DNA of 64,000 nt from Alistipes sp. (GTDB taxonomy: Bacteria > Bacteroidota > Bacteroidia > Bacteroidales > Rikenellaceae), in assembly GCF_020026455.1 (NCBI RefSeq), contig NZ_JAHHQJ010000010.1, forward strand, positions 1 through 64,000, given 5' to 3'. The position numbers were made by a program, and so were the translations under genes. Under the pieces are notes generated by a model. The model was not told the origin of the DNA. It ran no database searches and saw only the letters and a program-made list of their open reading frames with translations. Positions 42,955-52,890 of this stretch are shown here, piece after piece (the first letter of the stretch is position 1; each line of letters begins with the position of its first letter).

Positions 42955-45843
42955 ATGTCGGAAGAAAAAGACAATATCGGGCGCGAGGAGATTCGCAACG
43001 AGGAAGCCCCGATGCCCGAAACCGGGGACGGCGCGATGCCTGAAACCGGGGACGAGGCGACGCCCGAAACGCCTGTTGCGGCGGTTCCGGCCAAGGCGGG
43101 CAAATTCGACCGCCTGACGCAGGAGGAGGGCGGCGTCCGCAAGCTCACGGGCATGTATAAGAACTGGTTCCTGGACTACGCCTCGTACGTGATCCTCGAA
43201 CGCGCCGTGCCTCATGTCGAGGACGGACTGAAACCTGTCCAGCGACGTATTCTCCATGCGATGAAGGTCGTCGATGACGGCCGTTACAACAAGGTCGCCA
43301 ACCTCGTGGGCCAGACCATGCAGTACCACCCGCACGGCGATGCGTCGATCAAGGACGCGCTGGTGCAGCTGGGACAGAAGGACCTGCTGATCGACTGCCA
43401 GGGCAACTGGGGCAACATCCTCACGGGCGACGAGGCGGCCGCGGGCCGTTATATCGAGGCGCGCCTGTCGAAATTCGCCCTCGACGTGGTCTTCAACAAG
43501 AAGACCACGGAGTGGATGCTGTCGTACGACGGCCGCAAGGAGGAGCCCGTGACGCTGCCCATCAAGTTCCCGCTGCTGCTGGCCCAGGGGTCCGACGGCA
43601 TCGCCGTGGGACTGGCGTCGAAGATCCTGCCCCACAACTTCGTGGAGCTGATCAACGCCGCCATTGCCCACCTCGAAGGGCGTGATTTCCAGCTTTACCC
43701 CGACTTCCCGACGGGGGGCATGGCCGATGTGAGCCGCTATAACGACGGACTTCGCGGGGGCACGGTGAAGGTGCGTGCCAAGATTTCGAAGATCGACAAA
43801 CGGACGCTCGCCATCACCGAGATTCCCTATACCACAACCACCGAGTCGATCAAGGACTCGATCATCAAGGCCAACGACAAGGGCAAGATCAAGATCCGCA
43901 AGGTTGACGACAATACGGCCGACAAGGTCGAAATCGTCATCCAGGTCTCGCCCGACGAATCCTCCGACAAGACCATCGACGCGCTCTACGCCTTCACCGA
44001 CTGCGAGGTTTCGATCGCCCCGAACTCGTGTGTCATCTGTGACGAGAAGCCGCACTTCCTCGGGGTTTCGGAGATCCTGCGCCGCTCGGCCGAGCACACC
44101 AAGTCGCTGCTGGGTCTGGAGTTGAAAATCCGGCTGGGCGAGTTGAACGAGGCATGGCATGCCGCCTCGCTCGAGCGCATCTTCATCGAGAACAAGCTCT
44201 ACCAGCTGATCGAGGGATGCAAGAGCCGCGAGGAGGCCTATGCTGCCGTGGATAATGGCCTGGCTCCCTTCAAGATGCAGCTGCGACGTGAAGTAACGCT
44301 TGAAGATGTGCAGAAGCTCACCGAGCTGAAATTTATCCGTATTTCGCGCTACGACAGCGAGAAGGCCGACAACGAGATCCGCCAGATCGAGGAGGATCTC
44401 AAGGCGACGCAGTACAACTTGGACCACCTGACCGAATATACCGTGGCCTACTACGAGCGCATCCGCGACAAGTACGGCAAGGGACGCGAGCGCCGCACCG
44501 AGCTCCGCGAGTTCGATTCGATCGAGGCGACGAAGGTGGCCGTCACGAATGCCAAATTGTACGTGGACCGTGCCGAAGGGTTCTTCGGCATCGGCAAGTC
44601 GATGAAGGATGCGGAGTTTGTCTGCGACTGCTCGGATATCGACGATGTGATCGTCTTCACGAAGGACGGGCGTTACGTGATCACGAAGGTTTCGGACAAG
44701 GCCTTCTTCGATAAAAACATCTACTACATCGGGGTTTTCAAGCGCAACGACGACCGCACGATCTACAACGTCCTCTACCGCGACGGGAAGAACGGTGCGA
44801 TCATGATGAAGCGTTGCGCCATCAAGGGCATCACGCGCGACAAGGAGTACGACATCACCAAGGGAACCGCCAAGAGTGAGGTGTTGTATATGTCTGTCAA
44901 TCCGAACGGTGAGGCCGAGGTGTTAAAGGTTTACTTTAAGCCTCGCCCGCGCCTGAAGAAGGTGATCGTCGACCTCGATTTCTCGACCCTCGCCATCAAG
45001 GGCCGCCAGAGCCAGGGCAACCTGTTCTCGCGCTACGGCATCCACAAGATCGTGCTGAAGGAGCGCGGCAGCTCGACACTCGGGGCGCAGGACATCTGGT
45101 TCGACGAAGATGTCCGCCGGCTGAATGCCGACGGGCGGGGCAGGCTGCTGGGCGAGTTCAAGGGCGACGACCGCCTGATTGTCTGGACCTCGAAGAATCA
45201 GTACTACATCACCGGCTACGACCTGATGCAGCACTTCCCCGACGAGACGGTCCTCGTGGCGCGCTACGAGTCCAACCGGGTTTATAGCCTGTGCTACTAC
45301 GACCGCGGGCAGAAGTATTACTACATGAAGCGTTTCACGGCCGAGATGTCGGACAAGATCCAGGATTTCCTCGACACCGATGCCGATTTCATCTGCATGA
45401 CGGACCGCGCCGGGGCCCAACTGGAGATCACCTACAAGGGGGCGCACGCCTCGCGACCCGCGGATCTGATCGACGTCGACGAGTTTGTGGGCGTCAAGAG
45501 CCACCGCGCCAAGGGCAAACGCCTGACGACCTACGATGTGAACCAACTGCGGATGATCGAACCCGAGCTTCCTCCCGAGCCGGAACCTTTGGAGGATGAG
45601 GATCTTGACGACGATCAGCTGACGGCTGCTTCAGATGACGCGGCACAACGCAGTGTGAATGAGGTTAAAACCTCCGCAAAATCCGCCTTGAAAGAGCCCC
45701 TTGGCGCCAAACCCGCCCCGGGAAAGACTTCGGCGGGACAGCCTTCGGTCGGAACGATCGTCGGAGGCGTGGAGTTCGAGGTGGAGCGTCCGGCGGGCGA
45801 CGCCGGCGAGATGATCGACCCCGAACAGCTGAATCTGTTTTAA
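42955..45843 (+). CDS. parC: DNA topoisomerase IV subunit A
   Basis: ParC is the DNA-cleaving subunit partner of ParE. The chosen ATG (42955) gives 962 residues, while a TTG at 42928 would overlap parE. The first 50 residues are an acidic extension with repeated PETGD. The breakage-reunion domain follows with YHPHGDASIKDAL (about 124-136) and the catalytic tyrosine in AGRYIEAR (Tyr166). The C-terminal half is a beta-pinwheel-like domain, then a disordered tail. It lies 23 bp after parE and 13 bp before aroK. Confidence 0.94.
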   Translation: MSEEKDNIGREEIRNEEAPMPETGDGAMPETGDEATPETPVAAVPAKAGKFDRLTQEEGGVRKLTGMYKNWFLDYASYVILERAVPHVEDGLKPVQRRILHAMKVVDDGRYNKVANLVGQTMQYHPHGDASIKDALVQLGQKDLLIDCQGNWGNILTGDEAAAGRYIEARLSKFALDVVFNKKTTEWMLSYDGRKEEPVTLPIKFPLLLAQGSDGIAVGLASKILPHNFVELINAAIAHLEGRDFQLYPDFPTGGMADVSRYNDGLRGGTVKVRAKISKIDKRTLAITEIPYTTTTESIKDSIIKANDKGKIKIRKVDDNTADKVEIVIQVSPDESSDKTIDALYAFTDCEVSIAPNSCVICDEKPHFLGVSEILRRSAEHTKSLLGLELKIRLGELNEAWHAASLERIFIENKLYQLIEGCKSREEAYAAVDNGLAPFKMQLRREVTLEDVQKLTELKFIRISRYDSEKADNEIRQIEEDLKATQYNLDHLTEYTVAYYERIRDKYGKGRERRTELREFDSIEATKVAVTNAKLYVDRAEGFFGIGKSMKDAEFVCDCSDIDDVIVFTKDGRYVITKVSDKAFFDKNIYYIGVFKRNDDRTIYNVLYRDGKNGAIMMKRCAIKGITRDKEYDITKGTAKSEVLYMSVNPNGEAEVLKVYFKPRPRLKKVIVDLDFSTLAIKGRQSQGNLFSRYGIHKIVLKERGSSTLGAQDIWFDEDVRRLNADGRGRLLGEFKGDDRLIVWTSKNQYYITGYDLMQHFPDETVLVARYESNRVYSLCYYDRGQKYYYMKRFTAEMSDKIQDFLDTDADFICMTDRAGAQLEITYKGAHASRPADLIDVDEFVGVKSHRAKGKRLTTYDVNQLRMIEPELPPEPEPLEDEDLDDDQLTAASDDAAQRSVNEVKTSAKSALKEPLGAKPAPGKTSAGQPSVGTIVGGVEFEVERPAGDAGEMIDPEQLNLF

Positions 45844-45856
45844 CCGGCCGGCAGCG

Positions 45857-46384
45857 ATGAAACCTCTCTTTCTGGTCGGATATATGGGTTGCGGCAAGAG
45901 CACCCTCGGGCGCAAGCTGGCGCGGCGCCTGGGCGTCGACTTCATCGATACCGACGCGATGGTCGAGGCGAGTGAAGGCGCCTCCGTGGCCGACGTCTTC
46001 CGCTACGAGGGCGAGGAGCATTTCCGCGAGGCGGAGCGCCGGGTCCTCGACGAGGTGATCGCCGGAGCATCCGCTGCCGTGGTCTCCACGGGGGGCGGGC
46101 TGCCCACGTGGCGCGATAACATGCCGTGTATGAATGCCGTCGGACATACGGTCTACCTGCGCCGTTCGCCGGAGCAGATCGCCCGGCGGTTGAGCCCCTA
46201 CGGGCGCCGCAAGCGGCCCCGGCTGCGGGGGCTGAACGACGAAGAGCTGGTGGCCTTCATGCGCGACGACATGGCGGTCCGCGAACCCTTCTACGCGCAG
46301 GCTTCGCTGGTCGTCGACTGCGCTGCGCTGTCCGACGACCAGCTGGTCGAGCACATCGTACAAACCTTTTTCGACCGTGACTGA
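45857..46384 (+). CDS. aroK: Shikimate kinase
   Basis: AroK phosphorylates shikimate at the 3-hydroxyl in aromatic amino acid synthesis. The 175-residue product has Walker A GYMGCGKST at 9-17, the substrate-binding DTDAMVE and VFRYEGEEHFREAE, and STGGGLP (about 77-83). It is encoded between parC and murI and overlaps the murI GTG start by 8 bp. Confidence 0.95.
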   Translation: MKPLFLVGYMGCGKSTLGRKLARRLGVDFIDTDAMVEASEGASVADVFRYEGEEHFREAERRVLDEVIAGASAAVVSTGGGLPTWRDNMPCMNAVGHTVYLRRSPEQIARRLSPYGRRKRPRLRGLNDEELVAFMRDDMAVREPFYAQASLVVDCAALSDDQLVEHIVQTFFDRD

Positions 46385-47150
46385 CAACAGACCCATAGGC
46401 ATTTACGACTCGGGGCTGGGCGGACTGACCGTCTGGCGTGAAGTCCGGCGTGCTCTGCCCGGCGAGTCGCTCGTCTACCTCGGCGACGGCGCCAACTGCC
46501 CCTATGGTTCGCGGCCCCGCGAAGAGGTCGAGAAGCTGGCCGATGCTGCCGTGGCGCGGCTCGTGGCGCTGGGCTGCAAGATGGTCGTCGTGGCCTGCAA
46601 CACCGCCACGGCTGCGGCCATCGACTTCCTGCGCGGGAAATACGCCGACATGCCCATCGTCGGCATGGAGCCGGCCGTGAAGCCAGCCTGCCTGGCGACC
46701 CGCAGCGGGGTGGTGGGGGTGCTGGCCACCGAGCGGAGCCTCGACGGCGAGCTCTTCCGCCGCACGGCCGCACGCTACGGCCGCGGCATCGAAGTCCTGA
46801 CCTACCCGGGGCGGGGCTTTGTGGAGCTGGTCGAGGGGGACCGCGAGGATACGCCCGAGGCCGAAGCCACGGTGCGCGCCGCCGTGGAGCCGATGCTGCT
46901 GCGGGGCGCCGACCAGATCGTGCTGGGGTGTACGCACTATCCTTTTCTGCTGCCCGTGCTGGAACGCGTCGTCGGCGGGCGCGCCGAGATCGTCGACCCG
47001 TCGCCCGCCGTCGCCCGCCGCGTCGGGCAGCTGCTCGACCGCTACGGCCTGCGTGCCTTGGTGGATAACCGTCCCGAACTGACGTTCTGCACCTTCGCCG
47101 ACGAACGCTACCGGCTGCGGCTCGAGCGGAAGGCTGCGGCGTGCCGGTAG
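46377..47150 (+). CDS. murI: Glutamate racemase
   Basis: MurI supplies D-glutamate for peptidoglycan. The 257-residue product has the opening IGIYDSGLGGLTV, the two catalytic cysteines in ACNTATA (Cys74) and LGCTHYPFL (Cys185), and GDGANCPYG. The start is GTG at 46377, inside the end of aroK. No terminator is visible in the 147-bp spacer before ftsK. Confidence 0.95.
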   Translation: MTDNRPIGIYDSGLGGLTVWREVRRALPGESLVYLGDGANCPYGSRPREEVEKLADAAVARLVALGCKMVVVACNTATAAAIDFLRGKYADMPIVGMEPAVKPACLATRSGVVGVLATERSLDGELFRRTAARYGRGIEVLTYPGRGFVELVEGDREDTPEAEATVRAAVEPMLLRGADQIVLGCTHYPFLLPVLERVVGGRAEIVDPSPAVARRVGQLLDRYGLRALVDNRPELTFCTFADERYRLRLERKAAACR

Positions 47151-47266
47151 GCGGTAGGCTGCTTCCGGTGTGACGGCCCGTCGGCGGGCGGGGCGGTTTC
47201 CGACCGGAATCGCTCGGGACGGTCGATAAAGTTCGTGCCGGGTCCGGAAGTGTCGGAAAAAATTCG

Positions 47267-47274
47267 TACCTTTG
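47267..47274 (+). promoter_or_regulatory. TACCTTTG -7 box of ftsK
   Basis: A perfect match to TAnnTTTG lies 23 nt before the ftsK ATG at 47298. Confidence 0.7.
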
Positions 47275-47297
47275 TTCGATAATAGCGACATTCGGGA

Positions 47298-50033
<2,736 letters not shown>

Positions 50034-50134
50034 TCCGCTCGCAATGGGGATCCCGGGGCGTCCGGGGCGTCCGGCGGAGTCGATCCGCGTGTGTGCTGCC
50101 GGGTCGCTCCGCATAGACGATAATTAGTTGAATT

Positions 50135-50764
50135 ATGGCTGAAAAACGATTCATTGCCCGTTGTTTGCTGCTCGTTGCGGCGATGCTGTGCGGAGTGCTT
50201 CCGGGCAAAGCCGCCGATGGCGGCCGTGCAAGGGAAATCCTCGAAAAACTCGCTGCGGAATTCCGTGCGATGGCGGGCTACGGCGTGAAGTTCGGGGTCC
50301 TCTCGGGCGACTACGAAGCCCGCGGGAGCTATGTCGTCGAAGGCGACAGCTATTACCTCGTGCTGGGCGACGCGGAGGTTTTCGCCGACGCAACGGTGCG
50401 CCGCGAGGTCGACAACCGTCGCCGCGAGGTGACCGTTATGGAGGTCGACACGGCGAGCCGCAACATCCTGAACAATCCGGTCCGGGCCTTCGATTTCCTG
50501 GGCAGCGAATATGTGCCGTCGCTCGTCTCCGAGGCCGACGGCCGCGCCGTCGTGCGGCTGAAGCCCGCCGCCGGGAGCGAATCCCCGGCCGGCGATGTCA
50601 CGCTGACGGTCGACACCGCCACGATGCGCCCCCGCTCGCTTTCGTACGACTACGACGGCGAACAGGTGCTGGTGAGCGTGCTGGAGGTCGCGCCCTTTGC
50701 GGGGCATGTCCGGCGGTTCGATCCGAAAAATTATGACGGCTATGAATTCATCGACTTCCGTTGA
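50135..50764 (+). CDS. LolA-like outer-membrane lipoprotein carrier (copy 1)
   Basis: This 209-residue periplasmic protein has a signal peptide (about 1-26) and the half-barrel LolA-like fold (LEKLAAEFRAM, YYLVLGDAEVFAD, RREVDNRRREVTVMEVD). Its role would be to carry lipoproteins, or other hydrophobic ligands, across the periplasm. It is clearly homologous to the protein at 51811-52416, with shared motifs REVDNxRREV and NPVRAFD. A gene of this type next to ftsK is common in Bacteroidota. The 101-bp gap after ftsK contains a short GGGGCGTCC duplication. Its 3' end overlaps the next gene. Confidence 0.82.
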   Translation: MAEKRFIARCLLLVAAMLCGVLPGKAADGGRAREILEKLAAEFRAMAGYGVKFGVLSGDYEARGSYVVEGDSYYLVLGDAEVFADATVRREVDNRRREVTVMEVDTASRNILNNPVRAFDFLGSEYVPSLVSEADGRAVVRLKPAAGSESPAGDVTLTVDTATMRPRSLSYDYDGEQVLVSVLEVAPFAGHVRRFDPKNYDGYEFIDFR

Positions 50765-51695
50765 CCGCGGCCGCCGGGGGCGTTGGGCTCTCGGCAGGGC
50801 GGTATGCTGCGCGCTGCTGCTCCCGGTGGTGTTTTCCGCCCGGGCGCATCGGCCGCTGACGCTGACACGCGACGGTGGGCATCTCTATGCCGAAGTCCTG
50901 CTGCAGGATTCGGTAGCGGCGCGGGCCATGCTCGAATCGGGAATTGCCTTTCCGCTGATCGACAGTGCACTCGTGTGGTCGCATCCCGAACTTTTCCGAC
51001 CTGAAAAACTCGACTCCGTGGTCCGTTTTCGCATGGCTGCCGGGGCGAACTATGTGGCGCGTTACAAGCTGGCTCCCGGGCTTTCGGTGAGCGGTTCCCG
51101 GAGTCTGTGCGACACGTATGTGGTGGATATGAGCGGCCATAAGGGCGATCTGCTCTGGCCCTTGAACCGCTTCACGACCGACCGTTCTGAGGCGCCCGGC
51201 ATCTTCGGGCTCGACATCGCCCGGGGGTGGCTGGAGCCCTTCGCCGAGGAGGAACTGCCCGACGACGGCTGGGCTTCCCATCCCATGACGCGCGACGAAC
51301 GGTCGGGGATGTACTGCCTCCGGGGTTCGCTGGCTCTCGCCGACGATTGCGGCCGCAGCACCGCCGAAGAGGCGGAACTGGTCGTGGATCTGGGCAACGC
51401 CATGCTGCTGGCCCTCTTTACCTACAAGCCCGAGGTGAGCCGGTTCGTCTCCCGGGCGCGCATTCCGCAGCTGGAGGGACGAACTCCCGCCGGCAAACGG
51501 CTGCCGGTACTGCAGCCGGATGGCGTCACGTTTCTGGATACCTATACTTTCCGCGGCCGCCCCGTCCTGCTGCTTGAAAACCGGATGCGGCTTCCGGGGC
51601 ACGGATTTCTGGGCCTCGGCTTCTTCGAGCGCTTCCGCGTGATCTTCGATTTCCGCCATTCGCAGCTCCGGATCGCCCTGCCCGAAGCGGAGTGA
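50742..51695 (+). CDS. Degenerate retropepsin-like secreted protein
   Basis: This 317-residue protein has a hydrophobic N-terminal segment (about 15-35) that probably acts as a signal peptide. The mature part has the outline of Bacteroidota retropepsin-like proteins: a hydrophobic strand then ARAMLESGIAFPLIDS at about 60-75, where the catalytic Asp-Ser/Thr-Gly would be, and a closing LGLGFFERFRVIFDFRHSQL. The catalytic Asp is replaced by Glu65 (ESG), so protease activity is doubtful. An ATG at 50733 is an alternative start. The gene overlaps the first LolA-like gene by 23 bp and is flanked by LolA-like paralogues. Confidence 0.6.
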   Translation: MNSSTSVDRGRRGRWALGRAVCCALLLPVVFSARAHRPLTLTRDGGHLYAEVLLQDSVAARAMLESGIAFPLIDSALVWSHPELFRPEKLDSVVRFRMAAGANYVARYKLAPGLSVSGSRSLCDTYVVDMSGHKGDLLWPLNRFTTDRSEAPGIFGLDIARGWLEPFAEEELPDDGWASHPMTRDERSGMYCLRGSLALADDCGRSTAEEAELVVDLGNAMLLALFTYKPEVSRFVSRARIPQLEGRTPAGKRLPVLQPDGVTFLDTYTFRGRPVLLLENRMRLPGHGFLGLGFFERFRVIFDFRHSQLRIALPEAE

Positions 51696-51703
51696 CGCCC
51701 GTA

Positions 51704-51808
51704 AGGGCCGGCATCGTCGGCCGCCGGCAGGGAGCCAGGCCGCGTGATGTCTTGTTCCAGGATCTGCTTTCGCTGAAAGCAAAGTTACAGTCATTAGGAG
51801 TATTCTGA
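51704..51808 (+). pseudogene. Relic of the ftsK 3' end
   Basis: This stretch of 34 codons plus TGA encodes a sequence matching the last 34 residues of FtsK (RAGIVGRQQGAKPRDILFHD and on) at 26 of 34 positions, with the stop in register. It has no start and is only the end of the winged-helix domain. It sits 2 bp before the second LolA-like ATG, the arrangement expected of an ancestral ftsK-lolA junction. It is best explained by duplication of an ftsK-lolA block followed by loss of most of one ftsK copy. Confidence 0.88.
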
Positions 51809-51810
51809 TT

Positions 51811-52416
51811 ATGAGGAAGGTATTTGTCATCATCCTTACGCTGCTCACCGCTGCGGCATGGGCGGGCGACCGGCGCGCCGACGAGATTGTCGGCCGTCTT
51901 GCAGCGAAGTTTCGTGCCATGAAGAGCTACGGGGCCGACTTTGAGATTAAAATCGGTGACCAGACCTCGAAGGGGCGCTTCGTGGTCAGCAACGGCCGCT
52001 ATTATATGACCCTCGGCACGGCGGAGGCCTACGGCGACACGAAGTTGCGCCGCGAGGTGGACAACGTGCGCCGCGAGGTGGTGGTGGATGTGGTGATGCC
52101 GCAGAGCCATGTGATGCTGGAGAACCCCGTCCGTGCGTTTGACTACGTCGACAAGGACTACCGTCCCGAACTGGTGTCGGAGAATGAGGAGGAGACGGTG
52201 GTGAAACTCCACCCCTCGGAGGGTCCCCACTCGATGCAGTGGTATGTGGTGACGCTGACCCTCGACAAGGAGCTGATCCCCCGTGAGATGCTTTACGAGT
52301 CGGAGGGCGACGAAAGCATTCGTGTCCGTCTGCTGCGGGTTGCCGCCGGCGACGAGGGTTTCAAAACCTACAGGGCGAAGAAGTACAGGGACTACGAAAT
52401 CATCGATTTCAGATAG
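51811..52416 (+). CDS. LolA-like outer-membrane lipoprotein carrier (copy 2)
   Basis: This 201-residue periplasmic LolA-like protein has a signal peptide (about 1-18, AAAWAG) and motifs shared with copy 1: RREVDNVRREV, NPVRAFD, PELVSE. It starts 2 bp after the ftsK relic. A strong terminator follows. Copy 2 may be the original neighbour of ftsK and copy 1 the newer paralogue, or the reverse. A lipoprotein or lipid-transfer role is inferred from the family. Confidence 0.82.
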   Translation: MRKVFVIILTLLTAAAWAGDRRADEIVGRLAAKFRAMKSYGADFEIKIGDQTSKGRFVVSNGRYYMTLGTAEAYGDTKLRREVDNVRREVVVDVVMPQSHVMLENPVRAFDYVDKDYRPELVSENEEETVVKLHPSEGPHSMQWYVVTLTLDKELIPREMLYESEGDESIRVRLLRVAAGDEGFKTYRAKKYRDYEIIDFR

Positions 52417-52455
52417 TCCGGCAATGTGGGGGCGGCTGCCTCTGCCCGACGGTAA

Positions 52456-52499
52456 AAGTGACGGCGACCGATAGAAGGTCGCCGTCACTTCTTTTTTTG
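52456..52499 (+). terminator. Intrinsic terminator of the ftsK/lolA unit
   Basis: AAGTGACGGCGACC pairs perfectly with GGTCGCCGTCACTT around a 7-nt loop, followed by CTTTTTTT. It lies 40 bp after the second LolA-like stop. Confidence 0.93.
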
Positions 52500-52636
52500 T
52501 CCGACCCCCTGTCGGGAAGACCGTCCGATGCGCTCAAATCGCCTGAAAAGTGCCGAAAACGGGATGATCCGCCGAAAATATCGCTCGCGTGACGCAGATT
52601 TGTTTCCCTAAAGTTGCTCAAATCGGAAATAAAACG

Positions 52637-52644
52637 TATTTTTG
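52637..52644 (+). promoter_or_regulatory. TATTTTTG -7 box of gyrA
   Basis: A match to TAnnTTTG lies 246 nt before the gyrA ATG. The region 52500-52636 before it holds no gene. Confidence 0.6.
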
Positions 52645-52649
52645 TTCGT

Positions 52650-52890
52650 TAAAAGAGTGGTAAATTTGAAGGTATTGACGACCGGGCCGGACTGTCTCTG
52701 CAGGAACGGAGCCGAGGATCGGATGATAATATCCTAATCCACAGCTTCGGGAATCCCGATTTTGCCGCAAGGCGGCATCGACTCCCTTTGGGGGGAGGGT
52801 GGTCGGGACGGACAGAGTGCAAAAGCCGCCGTGGGCGGCCGAAGTGTTCGGCGGATCGTGGTATCGGTGCAAATATTTAAACGCTAAATA
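52650..52890 (+). other. Long 5' leader of gyrA
   Basis: About 240 nt separate the -7 box from the gyrA start with no ORF of note. The leader is GC-rich in the middle, with short inverted repeats such as GCCGCAAGGCGGC (near 52763-52775). It might contain a regulatory RNA structure, but I recognise no known riboswitch. A second promoter nearer to gyrA cannot be excluded. Confidence 0.4.
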
